From the NCBI GenBank assembly GCA_000466585.1, contig KE993485.1, positions 1 through 60,744 on the forward strand: a DNA stretch of 60,744 bases. The letters are read 5' to 3'. A program made the translations under genes and the position numbers. Under the pieces are notes generated by a model that had not been told where the DNA came from, made no database searches, and saw nothing but the letters and a program-made list of their open reading frames with translations. Source of the stretch: Clostridiales bacterium oral taxon 876 str. F0540. GTDB lineage: Bacteria; Bacillota; Clostridia; Clostridiales; Clostridiaceae. How positions within the stretch are numbered: the stretch's first letter is position 1; each line of letters begins with the position of its first letter. Below are positions 51,275-60,029 of the stretch, piece by piece.

Positions 51275-51340
51275 TTGACATAGAAATATAGACATGATAA
51301 AATTTTTTCATACAATAAGACAAGTTAATGGACAAGTTAA
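51275..51340 (+). promoter_or_regulatory. Promoter and repeat operator of the nucleoside operon
   Basis: TTGACA (51275-51280) and TAAAAT (51298-51303) are 17 bp apart. Just downstream of the expected start site the 10-mer GACAAGTTAA occurs twice (51319-51328 and 51331-51340), 12 bp centre to centre. The second copy with TGTC at 51346-51349 also forms an inverted GACA...TGTC pair. GACAAGT also occurs at the TGTCTAGACA site near 51050. The remainder of this 400-bp intergenic region is AT-rich. Confidence 0.6.
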
Positions 51341-51420
51341 AATGATGTCTATTTTTTATGATACATATGTAAACGTATAATAAAAACAAATTTAAATAAG
51401 AAATAGATGGAGGGAAAATT

Positions 51421-52194
51421 ATGATTTATTCGCAAGGTTCAGGAAAACAGTATCACATTAATGTTGGAGAGGGAGAGGTAGGAAAGTATGTAATACTTCC
51501 CGGAGATCCAAAAAGATGCGAGAAGATAGCTGCGCATTTTGATGACGCAAAGTTAGTTGCAGACAGCAGAGAATATGTTACATACACCGGGTATTTAGAT
51601 GGGGTTAAAGTAAGTGTTACTTCCACAGGAATTGGCGGACCGTCAGCTTCAATAGCCTTAGAAGAACTTGTTAATTGCGGAGCGGATACTTTCATCAGAG
51701 TAGGCACATGCGGCGGGATGGATATAGATGTTAAAGGCGGAGATGTGGTTGTAGCTACCGGCGCTATAAGAATGGAAGGTACGAGCAAGGAATATGCACC
51801 AATAGAATTCCCAGCAGTTGCAAACTTTGAAGTAGCAAATTCATTAGTAGATTCCTGCAAAGCTTTAAACAAAAATTATCATGTTGGTGTAGTTCAATGT
51901 AAAGATTCCTTTTACGGGCAGCACTCACCGGAAATAAAACCGGTAAGCTATGAACTAATGGATAAGTGGAATGCTTGGCTAAGATTAGGAACACTTGCTT
52001 CTGAAATGGAGTCAGCTGCTTTATTTGTGGTAGGAAGTTATTTGAAAGTGAGAGTTGGATCAGTATTTTTAGTAGTTGCTAATCAGGAACGTGAGAAGGC
52101 CGGACTAGAAAACATACAAGTTCATGATACTGAAACAGCAATAGAAGTTGCAGTTCAAGCAATTAGAAACTTGATAAAGTCAGATAGAAAATAA
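51421..52194 (+). CDS. udp: Uridine phosphorylase
   Basis: Cytosolic nucleoside phosphorylase (NP-I family) of 257 aa, splitting uridine or deoxyuridine to base and (deoxy)ribose 1-phosphate. The phosphate-binding ILPGDPKRCEKIA, VTSTGIGGPSASIALEEL, VGTCGGMD and the SEMESAALFVVGSYL ribose-binding helix are present; the QCKDSFYGQHSPE segment is typical of Udp rather than DeoD. AGGGA precedes the ATG. It is the first gene of the nucleoside operon. Confidence 0.9.
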   Translation: MIYSQGSGKQYHINVGEGEVGKYVILPGDPKRCEKIAAHFDDAKLVADSREYVTYTGYLDGVKVSVTSTGIGGPSASIALEELVNCGADTFIRVGTCGGMDIDVKGGDVVVATGAIRMEGTSKEYAPIEFPAVANFEVANSLVDSCKALNKNYHVGVVQCKDSFYGQHSPEIKPVSYELMDKWNAWLRLGTLASEMESAALFVVGSYLKVRVGSVFLVVANQEREKAGLENIQVHDTETAIEVAVQAIRNLIKSDRK

Positions 52195-52223
52195 AGGGTT
52201 ATTGATATAAAGGGAGAGTAAGT

Positions 52224-53414
52224 ATGAAGAAATATAAAAGAATTTTTACAATAGTAATAGATTCCCTTGGAGTGGGAGAAATGACTGATTCAAAACAGTA
52301 TGGAGATATAGGAGTAGATACTCTGGGACATATTTCTGAATCAGTAGAAAGCTTTAAGATTCCTAACCTCCAAAGATTAGGAATGGCAAATCTTCATAAG
52401 GTAAAGCATGTAGAGAAGGTAGAAAAGCCTTTAGCGCATTTTATGAAGATGAAAGAAGCAAGCGTAGGAAAGGATACAATGACAGGACACTGGGAAATGA
52501 TGGGTTTAAAGATTGAAACTCCATTTCAAACCTTTACAGAAACAGGATTTCCTGATGAACTTTTGGAGGAACTAAAGAAGAGAACAGGACATGGCATAGT
52601 AGGAAACAAGAGTGCCAGCGGTACTGAAATTTTAGATGAATTCGGTGAACACCAAATGAAAACAGGAGATATGATTGTATATACTTCAGCAGATTCGGTG
52701 CTTCAGATCTGCGGTCATGAGGAAACTTTCGGCCTTGAAGAGCTTTATCGCTGCTGTGAGATCGCAAGGGAATTAACCTTCAAAGATGAGTGGAAGGTTG
52801 GAAGAGTAATTGCAAGACCATATGTAGGGGCTAAAAAAGGTGAGTTTAAGCGTACAAGCAACAGACATGATTATGCTCTAAAACCATATGGACAAACTGC
52901 TCTAACTGCATTAAAAGACAATGGGTTTGATGTGATATCCGTTGGAAAGATATGTGATATATATGATGGCGAAGGAATAACAGAAAGTCATAAATCAAAG
53001 AGTTCTGTTCATGGTATGGAACAAACTTTAGAATTAATGGATAAGGATTTTAAAGGACTATGCTTTGTTAATTTGGTTGACTTTGATGCACTATGGGGAC
53101 ATAGAAGAAACACTCAAGGTTATGCTGAAGAATTAGAAAAATTTGATGTTAATTTAGGAAAAGTACTTGAAAAGCTAAAGGACGATGATCTTCTTATAAT
53201 TACTGCAGACCATGGTAATGATCCTACTTATACAGGTACTGATCACACAAGAGAACTTGTTCCTTTCTTGGCATATTCACCATCAATGAATGAATGCGGC
53301 TTAATGGAGACAAGCAATAGCTTTGCAGCCATCGGAGCAACTATAGCAGATAACTTTAATGTAAAAATGCCTGAAAATACAATTGGTGAATCAGTACTGG
53401 AAAAACTAGTTTAA
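52224..53414 (+). CDS. deoB: Phosphopentomutase
   Basis: Cytosolic Mn-dependent mutase of 396 aa that converts (deoxy)ribose 1-phosphate to the 5-phosphate. It has TIVIDSLGVGEMTDS with a metal Asp, the phospho-Thr in GKDTMTGHWEM, and the metal ligands in NLVDFDALWGHRRN and ITADHGNDPTYTGTDHTRE. It follows udp by 29 bp and connects the phosphorylases to central metabolism. Confidence 0.95.
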   Translation: MKKYKRIFTIVIDSLGVGEMTDSKQYGDIGVDTLGHISESVESFKIPNLQRLGMANLHKVKHVEKVEKPLAHFMKMKEASVGKDTMTGHWEMMGLKIETPFQTFTETGFPDELLEELKKRTGHGIVGNKSASGTEILDEFGEHQMKTGDMIVYTSADSVLQICGHEETFGLEELYRCCEIARELTFKDEWKVGRVIARPYVGAKKGEFKRTSNRHDYALKPYGQTALTALKDNGFDVISVGKICDIYDGEGITESHKSKSSVHGMEQTLELMDKDFKGLCFVNLVDFDALWGHRRNTQGYAEELEKFDVNLGKVLEKLKDDDLLIITADHGNDPTYTGTDHTRELVPFLAYSPSMNECGLMETSNSFAAIGATIADNFNVKMPENTIGESVLEKLV

Positions 53415-53437
53415 TAAAAGATAGGAAAGGTATAAGT

Positions 53438-54112
53438 ATGGACAACACAATTAGTAAGTTTAAAAACAAATCCTATGAAACTCTACTAAGGAAGCTGCCC
53501 ATAGCAATAGTCGGAGTTATACTGGTAGGTTTTGGACTGGCATTTAATTCTGCCGGAAGGTTAGGAAACGACCCTGTTGCTGTTTTGTATGATGGAGTTA
53601 GAAGCATTCTTGGCTTTCCAATAGAAAAGCTTGGATTTGTAACAAACATGGTAAACCTGTTTTTTCTTGCGTCAGTATTTATCTTTAATCGCAAATATAT
53701 AAATATAGGTACATTTATTTACGCGCTGCCCCTTGGAAGCTTCATAAGCTTAGGCTTTAAGCTTCATGATGCACTTAATATTCCCGGTACAATGGGAGGA
53801 AGGGTATTAACCTCTTTTCTTGGATGCACAATGCTGTTTTTAGGTATTGGAATCTTTATAGCAATGAATATTGGGATGGATCCGGTTACAGGCGTAAATA
53901 TGGTTGTAAGAGATAAAATAAAACGCGAATATAAAACAGCAAAAATAATGTGCGATGTAATATGTCTTGCAGTTGGTTTTTCCTTTGGAGGAAAGGCAGG
54001 GGTTGTTACAGTTATTGCAGCCTTTACAGCAGGGCCTATTATACAAAAGATAACAGAAGTTTTTGATAAAACAGTTCTTAAAAAAATGAATTTAAGCAAA
54101 TTAGCTGCTTAA
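53438..54112 (+). CDS. YczE/YitT-like membrane protein
   Basis: Integral membrane protein of 224 aa with five or six hydrophobic helices, similar to YczE/YyaS-type proteins (VILVGFGLAFNSAGRLGNDPVAVLYDG, GTFIYALPLGSFISLGF, NIGMDPVTGVNMVVRDK). The two 'G-x-DPV' segments look like an internal duplication. Function unknown; position within the nucleoside operon suggests a transport-related or regulatory role. AGGAAAGG precedes the ATG. Confidence 0.72.
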   Translation: MDNTISKFKNKSYETLLRKLPIAIVGVILVGFGLAFNSAGRLGNDPVAVLYDGVRSILGFPIEKLGFVTNMVNLFFLASVFIFNRKYINIGTFIYALPLGSFISLGFKLHDALNIPGTMGGRVLTSFLGCTMLFLGIGIFIAMNIGMDPVTGVNMVVRDKIKREYKTAKIMCDVICLAVGFSFGGKAGVVTVIAAFTAGPIIQKITEVFDKTVLKKMNLSKLAA

Positions 54113-54113
54113 C

Positions 54114-54152
54114 CATGGAATATGGCTGCATTAAAAGCAGCCTCATTCCATG
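54114..54152 (+). terminator. Internal hairpin between yczE-like gene and deoD
   Basis: CATGGAAT / ATTCCATG (54114-54121 and 54145-54152) with an inner GGCTGC / GCAGCC stem and a 7-nt loop. No T run follows, so it more likely protects or sets processing of the operon mRNA than ends transcription. Confidence 0.65.
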
Positions 54153-54197
54153 ATTAACATATAGACTTTGAAATATAGACTTTAGGAGGAATTCACA

Positions 54198-54908
54198 ATG
54201 AGTACACCAACTCCACATATAGGAGCCAAAGCAGGAGAAATAGCAAAAACAGTATTAATGCCTGGAGACCCATTAAGAGCAAAATTTATTGCAGAAACTT
54301 TTTTAGAAGATGTGGTTCAGTTTAATTCAGTAAGAAACATGTTTGGATATACAGGAACGTACAAAGGAAAACGTATCTCTGTAATGGGAGGCGGCATGGG
54401 AATGCCATCCATCGGTATATATTCCTATGAATTATTCAATTTCTACGGTGTAGATAATATCATCCGTATAGGAACTGCGGGTAGCATGAATGAAAACGTT
54501 AAGGTTCGTGATGTTGTTGTAGCATTAGGAGCATCAACAAATTCAAACTATGCTGCTCAGTACTGCCTTCCCGGAACCTTTGCACCTATTGCAAGCTTTG
54601 ATTTAGCAAGCGCCGCAGTACAGGTAGCAAAAGAGAAAAATATAAATGCAGTAGTAGGAAATATATTATCTTCAGATACTTTCTATTGTGCAGATCAAAC
54701 TGCAACAGAAAAGTGGATAAGCATGGGAATCCTAGCAGTAGAAATGGAAGCAGCCGCACTTTACATGAATGCTGCACAAGCTAAGAAAAATGCATTATGC
54801 CTACTTACAATTTCAGACAGCCTTATAACTGGTGAATCACTTTCAGCAGAAGAAAGACAGCTAAGCTTTACAGATATGATGGAAATCGCACTTGAAATAG
54901 CAGAATAA
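54198..54908 (+). CDS. deoD: Purine nucleoside phosphorylase DeoD
   Basis: Cytosolic hexameric NP-I phosphorylase of 236 aa acting on purine (deoxy)nucleosides. HIGAKAGEIAKTVLMPGDPLRAKFIAE, GGGMGMPSIGIYSYELF, RIGTAGSMNE, ILSSDTFY and the EMEAAALYMNAA ribose-binding helix are typical of the high-molecular-mass form. The active-site Asp lies in TISDSLITGE. GGAGGA precedes the ATG. Confidence 0.95.
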   Translation: MSTPTPHIGAKAGEIAKTVLMPGDPLRAKFIAETFLEDVVQFNSVRNMFGYTGTYKGKRISVMGGGMGMPSIGIYSYELFNFYGVDNIIRIGTAGSMNENVKVRDVVVALGASTNSNYAAQYCLPGTFAPIASFDLASAAVQVAKEKNINAVVGNILSSDTFYCADQTATEKWISMGILAVEMEAAALYMNAAQAKKNALCLLTISDSLITGESLSAEERQLSFTDMMEIALEIAE

Positions 54909-54975
54909 TTTATTAAAATAATTTATTAATCTAATCTACTAATTTAATTACTAATTTATTTAGGGGGAAACAATT

Positions 54976-56022
54976 ATGAAAAAAGTTATTGCATTAGCAA
55001 TGTCAGCAGCTGTTATGATGAGCACAATGGTTGGTTGTGCAAGCAGCAAAAGCACAAGTACAGGCGAAGAGAAAAAAGCAGCTAAAAACTATAATGTTGC
55101 AATGGTAACTGACACAGGCGGTGTAAGCGACCAATCCTTCAACCAATCTTCATGGGAAGGTCTTCAAGAACTTCAAAAGAAGACAGGTGCAAAGGTAAGC
55201 TATCTTGAATCAAAACAAGAAACAGACTATGTTACAAACTTAGACAAGCTTGTTGATTCAGATAACAAATTAATATGGGGTATTGGATTTGCAATGGCAG
55301 ATGCAATACTAAATGCAGCAAAAACAAACAAAGATGTTAACTATGCTATAGTAGATAATTCCTACGGAGATAAAACTCCTGAGAATGTTACAGGTGTTAC
55401 ATTCAGTGCACAAGAGCCTTCATTCCTTGTAGGATATATAGCAGCAAAAACTACTAAAACAAACAGAGTAGGATTTATAGGTGGTATAAAGAGCCCGGTT
55501 ATAGATCAATTCCAATATGGATATCAAGCTGGTGTACAATATGCAGCTAAAGAAATGGGAAAAACAATCAATGTAGATGTTCAATATGCTGAAAGCTTCT
55601 CAGATGCTTCAAAGGGTAAAGCAATCGCAAACAAAATGTACTCAGCAGGATGCGATATTATATTCCATGCAGCAGGTGGTACAGGGGTTGGTTTAATAGA
55701 TGCGGCTAAAGAAGCAGGAAAATTTGCAATAGGTGTTGACCGTGACCAAGCTTACTTAGCTCCGGACAATGTTTTAACTTCAGCATTAAAGCTAGTTAAT
55801 GTAGCTGTTGAAAAGGTTTCTGAAGAAGCTATGAACGGAAACAAAATCGGCGGAAAAACTTACACTTATGGATTAAAAGAAGGCGCTGTTGGTATTCCTA
55901 AGGATAACAAAAATGTAAAACCTGAAGTTTACGAAGCAGCAATAAAATTACAAGATAAGATTAAGGATGGATCAATAGTTGTTCCATATGATGAAAAAAC
56001 TTATAAAGAATTCAACAAATAA
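54976..56022 (+). CDS. BMP-family nucleoside-binding lipoprotein
   Basis: Extracytoplasmic substrate-binding protein of 348 aa. The signal sequence ends in a lipobox MVGC, giving a lipidated Cys at about residue 21, then a Ser/Thr/Lys linker. The BMP/PnrA domain has NYNVAMVTDTGGVSDQSFNQ, the GYIAAKTTKTNRVGFIGG segment and HAAGGTGVGLIDAAKEAGK. PnrA/BmpA-type proteins bind purine and pyrimidine nucleosides. It is encoded ahead of a matching ATPase and two permeases, which fits a complete ABC importer. A hairpin and a repeat unit separate it from the ATPase gene. Confidence 0.92.
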   Translation: MKKVIALAMSAAVMMSTMVGCASSKSTSTGEEKKAAKNYNVAMVTDTGGVSDQSFNQSSWEGLQELQKKTGAKVSYLESKQETDYVTNLDKLVDSDNKLIWGIGFAMADAILNAAKTNKDVNYAIVDNSYGDKTPENVTGVTFSAQEPSFLVGYIAAKTTKTNRVGFIGGIKSPVIDQFQYGYQAGVQYAAKEMGKTINVDVQYAESFSDASKGKAIANKMYSAGCDIIFHAAGGTGVGLIDAAKEAGKFAIGVDRDQAYLAPDNVLTSALKLVNVAVEKVSEEAMNGNKIGGKTYTYGLKEGAVGIPKDNKNVKPEVYEAAIKLQDKIKDGSIVVPYDEKTYKEFNK

Positions 56023-56050
56023 TAAGAAACTATAAATATAAAGTAAAAAT

Positions 56051-56082
56051 ATTGCCGGCAGTATTACTATGCTGCTGGCAAT
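56051..56082 (+). terminator. Hairpin after the lipoprotein gene (attenuator-like)
   Basis: ATTGCCGGCAG pairs with CTGCTGGCAAT (one G-T pair) over a 10-nt loop, just past the lipoprotein stop. Weak T tail. It probably lets the lipoprotein be made in excess of the ATPase and permeases by partial termination or 3' protection. Confidence 0.65.
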
Positions 56083-56125
56083 ACTTATGACGAAATTAAA
56101 TTGAAGCTTTGTTTAAAGACTGTAT

Positions 56126-56215
56126 GGAGGTTAAAGTCCTAAATGGACTTTAACGGGTAATTTGCGAGCGAAGCGAGTACTTTAAATTACCCAGTGTTTT
56201 ACGAGTGAAAGGAGG
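56126..56215 (+). repeat. SD-flanked double-hairpin repeat, best-preserved copy
   Basis: A 90-bp unit starts and ends with GGAGG (56126-56130 and 56211-56215). Hairpin 1 has arms TTAAAGTCC / GGACTTTAA around TAAAT (56131-56153); hairpin 2 has arms GGGTAATTT (56155-56163) / AAATTACCC (56184-56192) around a GAGCGAAGCGAG core. An AGTGTTTTACGAGTGAAA linker follows. The final GGAGG lies 7 bp before the ATPase start codon. Confidence 0.9.
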
Positions 56216-56222
56216 AAATGGT

Positions 56223-57764
56223 ATGGAAATCAACGAGCAATATGCAGTTCAGATGCGTGGAATCACAAAAATGTTTGGTACTTTCTGTGCGTTAGACGAT
56301 ATCAGTTTAGATATTAAAAAAGGTACAATTCATGCACTGCTCGGAGAAAATGGGGCGGGAAAAAGTACATTAATGAATGTGCTTTATGGATTATATAAAG
56401 CAGAGAAGGGTGAAATTTATCTTAATGGTAAAAAGGTAAATATAAAGAATCCAGGTATAGCAATTGAAAATGGTATAGGAATGGTTCATCAGCACTTTAT
56501 GCTGGTAGATAATTTTACAGTTACAGAGAACATTGTTTTAGGAAGCGAAATCACCAACAAGTTTGGTGTAACAAATATGAAAAAAGCACGCAAGGAAATA
56601 CTTGAAATTGTTAAGAAGTATGGCTTGGAAGTAGATCCTGATGCTAAAATTGAAGATATTTCTGTTGGTATGCAGCAGCGTGTTGAAATATTAAAGGCAT
56701 TATACCGTGGCGCAGATTTACTAATACTGGATGAGCCTACAGCAGTATTGACACCACAGGAAATACAAGACTTAATCGGAATTATGCATAATCTTATAAA
56801 AGCTGGAAAGACAATCATTATAATTACACATAAGCTAAAAGAAATTAAAGAATCCTCAGATGTTTGTACAATTATAAGAAGAGGAAAGTATATTGATACA
56901 GTAAATGTAAGTGAAGTTAGTAAAGAAGAGCTTGCAACAATGATGGTTGGTCACGAGGTTAACCTTGTGGTTGATAAAACTGCTGCAAAGCCAAGTGATG
57001 TAATCTTTGAAATAAATAACTTAACTGTAAAGGATGAAAGAAAATTAGATGCAGTTAAAAATTTATCATTAAAGGTTCGTAAAGGAGAAATCGTTGGTAT
57101 TGCTGGTATAGATGGCAATGGACAAAAGGAATTGGTGGAAGCCATAACCTGTCTTACTAAAGCTGAAAGCGGTACTATTAAAATAAATGGCGAAGAAATA
57201 CAAAATACAACTCCAGAAAATGTAATTAAACATAAGATTTCAACTATCCATGAAGACAGACAAAAACGTGGACTTGTGCTGGATTTTACTGTTGCTGAAA
57301 ATATGGTAATTGAAAAATACAACAGCAAACCCTATTGCAACAATGGAATCTTAGATAAAAATAAAATTGTGGAGCATACAAAAAAACTTATTAAAGACTA
57401 TGATGTAAGACCAGACAACTGTGAATTGCAGCTAGTAAGAGGACTTTCAGGAGGAAATCAGCAAAAGCTTATAATAGCCAGAGAAGTAGCAAATGATCCT
57501 GATCTTTTAATTGCTGTGCAACCTACTCGAGGTATGGACGTTGGAGCAATTGAATATGTTCATAAAACTTTAATAAGAGAAAGAGATAAGGGAAAGGCAG
57601 TTCTTTTAATATCTCTGGAATTAGATGAAGTTATGAATGTTTCAGATACTATAGCTGTAATATACGATGGAGCCATTGTAGAAACCTTTAAGCAGGGAGA
57701 AGCAGATGAAAATACAATCGGTTTACTAATGGCAGGAGGTAAACGAAATGAAAAGAGTAGTTAA
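56223..57764 (+). CDS. Nucleoside ABC transporter ATPase (two-domain)
   Basis: Cytosolic ATPase of 513 aa with two fused ABC domains, as in RbsA/NupO-type simple-sugar and nucleoside importers. The first domain has Walker A GENGAGKST, signature ISVGMQQRVEIL and Walker B LLILDEPTA. The second has a degenerate Walker A GIDGNGQKEL, signature LSGGNQQKL and IAVQPTRGMDVG. The start is the ATG at 56223, 7 bp after the GGAGG of the preceding repeat; a GTG at 56205 precedes that site. It overlaps the permease gene by 17 bp. Confidence 0.92.
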   Translation: MEINEQYAVQMRGITKMFGTFCALDDISLDIKKGTIHALLGENGAGKSTLMNVLYGLYKAEKGEIYLNGKKVNIKNPGIAIENGIGMVHQHFMLVDNFTVTENIVLGSEITNKFGVTNMKKARKEILEIVKKYGLEVDPDAKIEDISVGMQQRVEILKALYRGADLLILDEPTAVLTPQEIQDLIGIMHNLIKAGKTIIIITHKLKEIKESSDVCTIIRRGKYIDTVNVSEVSKEELATMMVGHEVNLVVDKTAAKPSDVIFEINNLTVKDERKLDAVKNLSLKVRKGEIVGIAGIDGNGQKELVEAITCLTKAESGTIKINGEEIQNTTPENVIKHKISTIHEDRQKRGLVLDFTVAENMVIEKYNSKPYCNNGILDKNKIVEHTKKLIKDYDVRPDNCELQLVRGLSGGNQQKLIIAREVANDPDLLIAVQPTRGMDVGAIEYVHKTLIRERDKGKAVLLISLELDEVMNVSDTIAVIYDGAIVETFKQGEADENTIGLLMAGGKRNEKSS

Positions 57765-58875
57765 TATACTTAAAAAGCCTGTTACGTCAACATTTATAGC
57801 AATATTTTTTGGTTTTATTGTGGCTTCAATAGTGCTTGGCATTGCGGGATACAATCCTTTGGAAGCCTTCAGCGCACTTTTTAAAGGAGTTTTTTCAAAG
57901 CCTAAATATATATCAAATACAATAATAAAATCTACCCCTATTATTTTAACAGGGCTAAGCGTTGGTTTCGCATTTAAAACAGGTCTTTTCAATATAGGAG
58001 CTGAAGGACAATATATTCTAGGAACAATAGCAGCAACAATAGTTGGAATAAAATTAAACTTGCCTCCAGTACTTCAAGTTCCTGTTGTAGTTCTTTCAGG
58101 TGTAGTTGCAGGAGCACTATACGGAGGAATTGTAGGACTTCTAAAGGCTAAGTTTGGTATACATGAAGTTATTACAAGCATAATGCTGAACTGGATTGCA
58201 CTTTATTTATCTAATTTTATAGTAAACTTAGAAGCTTTCCATCAGCCAAGCTCAACTGGTACCTTTATGATAAACAAGTCAGGTTTCACAACCCTCTTTG
58301 AAAAATGGAAAACTTCCGATTCTGGAATGGCATTTTTATCAAATCATAAATGGCTTTCAGATATTATGCTGAAAACTGATGTTAACGTTGGTATTATAAT
58401 AGCTGTATTAGCGGCAGTAGCAATATGGGTTTTACTTTACAAATCCTCTAAAGGCTACGAGCTTCGTGCAGTTGGATCAAATAAATATGCTGCAGAATTT
58501 GCAGGTATAAATGTTAATAAAAATATAATTCAGGCAATGCTTGTTGCAGGAGCGCTTGCAGGACTTGCAGGAGCATTATCTATAACAGGAGTTGCACCAC
58601 ATAAGATATCAACAATGGCAGCCTTTGAAAATAACGGTTTTAATGGTATGTCAGTAGCGCTTATTGCAGGCAGCTCACCTATTGGATGTATTTTCTCAGG
58701 ACTTCTTTTCGGCGGACTTTTATATGGCGGACAAGCTGTACAGTCAGCTATGGGAGCTCCATCTGAAATAATTAATATTATGATGGGTACTATAGTATTC
58801 TTCGTAGCATTAACAAAGATCGTGCCTGTTTTAGCCGATAAACTTTTAAAAAGAGGTGAGATAAATGTTAAGTAG
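57748..58875 (+). CDS. Nucleoside ABC transporter permease 1
   Basis: Integral membrane protein of 375 aa with about nine or ten helices, of the BPD_transp_2 (RbsC/NupP) family. TFIAIFFGFIVASIVLGIAGYNP near the start, GLFNIGAEGQYILGTIAAT and LRAVGSNKYAAEFAGINV are characteristic. The AGGAGG lies inside the ATPase gene, 17-bp overlap. It pairs with the next permease to form the heterodimeric channel. Confidence 0.92.
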   Translation: MKRVVNILKKPVTSTFIAIFFGFIVASIVLGIAGYNPLEAFSALFKGVFSKPKYISNTIIKSTPIILTGLSVGFAFKTGLFNIGAEGQYILGTIAATIVGIKLNLPPVLQVPVVVLSGVVAGALYGGIVGLLKAKFGIHEVITSIMLNWIALYLSNFIVNLEAFHQPSSTGTFMINKSGFTTLFEKWKTSDSGMAFLSNHKWLSDIMLKTDVNVGIIIAVLAAVAIWVLLYKSSKGYELRAVGSNKYAAEFAGINVNKNIIQAMLVAGALAGLAGALSITGVAPHKISTMAAFENNGFNGMSVALIAGSSPIGCIFSGLLFGGLLYGGQAVQSAMGAPSEIINIMMGTIVFFVALTKIVPVLADKLLKRGEINVK

Positions 58876-59785
58876 CATTTTACTTTTAATAGGAATTACC
58901 TTAATGTATTCAGCACCATTAATATTCGGAGCCCTTGGAGGCGTACTTTCCGAGCGTGCTGGAGTTGTAAATATCGGTATTGAAGGCATGATGGTTGTTG
59001 GAGCCTTCGCGGGTGCGGCAGTTGGATTTAAAACAGGAAACCCTTGGCTTGGATTTTTTATAGCAGGTATTGCAGGAGGCTTAATTGCACTTTTACATGC
59101 TGTGGCAGCCATAACCTTTAAAGCAGACCAGACAATTTCAGGTATTGCTATCAACTTAATAGGGCCTGGCCTTGCATTGTTTTTATGCAGATTATTCTTT
59201 GAAGGTGCAGCAATGACACCTCCGGTTCCTAAAAAGCTGCCTAAAATATTTGGTGAAGATGTATCTAACAGTATATTAAAGGCTCTAAATGTAGATAGTA
59301 CAGTTATAATAGCATTAGTATTAACAGTAGTTTTATGGTTTGTTCTTTATAAGACAAAATGGGGACTTCATATCCGTTCTGTCGGAGAAAAACCTGCAGC
59401 AGCAGATACTTTGGGAATTAATGTTACTAAGGTCAGATATACTTCTGTAATAATCTCAGGTGTGTTAGCAGGCTTCGGCGGTGCAGCAATGACACTTGCT
59501 ATTATTCCTCAATTTACTCAAACAGCAATAAGCGGGCAGGGCTTTATAGCTTTAGCTGCCGTTATATTCGGTAAATGGACTCCTCATGGAGCTTATGGAG
59601 CATGTCTATTATTCGGATTTTCTCAAGCCTTGACTGTTATGCTTGGCGGAGGAAAATTTGCTTTACCTTCTGAAGTTTTAGCAATGCTTCCATATATACT
59701 AACACTAATAGTATTGATTATTTTTGTTGGTAAATCAGTTGCACCTAAGGCAGATGGAGTGCCTTATGAAAAAGGAGCACGTTAA
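58865..59785 (+). CDS. Nucleoside ABC transporter permease 2
   Basis: Integral membrane protein of 306 aa with about eight to ten helices, of the same BPD_transp_2 family (NupQ-like). GVLSERAGVVNIGIEGMMVVGAFAGAAVG near the start and LHIRSVGEKPAAADTLGINV are typical. An 11-bp overlap with permease 1 and AGAGGTGAG upstream imply coupled translation and balanced stoichiometry. Confidence 0.92.
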   Translation: MLSSILLLIGITLMYSAPLIFGALGGVLSERAGVVNIGIEGMMVVGAFAGAAVGFKTGNPWLGFFIAGIAGGLIALLHAVAAITFKADQTISGIAINLIGPGLALFLCRLFFEGAAMTPPVPKKLPKIFGEDVSNSILKALNVDSTVIIALVLTVVLWFVLYKTKWGLHIRSVGEKPAAADTLGINVTKVRYTSVIISGVLAGFGGAAMTLAIIPQFTQTAISGQGFIALAAVIFGKWTPHGAYGACLLFGFSQALTVMLGGGKFALPSEVLAMLPYILTLIVLIIFVGKSVAPKADGVPYEKGAR

Positions 59786-59812
59786 ATAAAATTAATAATT
59801 ATGAGTTAATGG

Positions 59813-59840
59813 GAAATTCAGCTTTACGCTGAATTTCTTC
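59813..59840 (+). terminator. Rho-independent terminator of the nucleoside operon
   Basis: GAAATTCAGC and GCTGAATTTC form a perfect 10-bp stem with a 5-nt loop, followed by TTCTT. The next 190 bp to the transaldolase start are AT-rich promoter-like sequence. Confidence 0.75.
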
Positions 59841-60029
59841 TTAAACAGATCTTTATTAAAAGCGAGAAACATTCTTTTTATCATTACATATTTAAATATA
59901 AACCTATGTAAATATTTAAATATTTACAGCAAACTTGCTGGTTTGCAGTATATTTGATTTATATAATATCAACACTGATATTAAACAACGTCTATTATTA
60001 AATTTAAATAAAGAAAGGAAGATAAAAAA

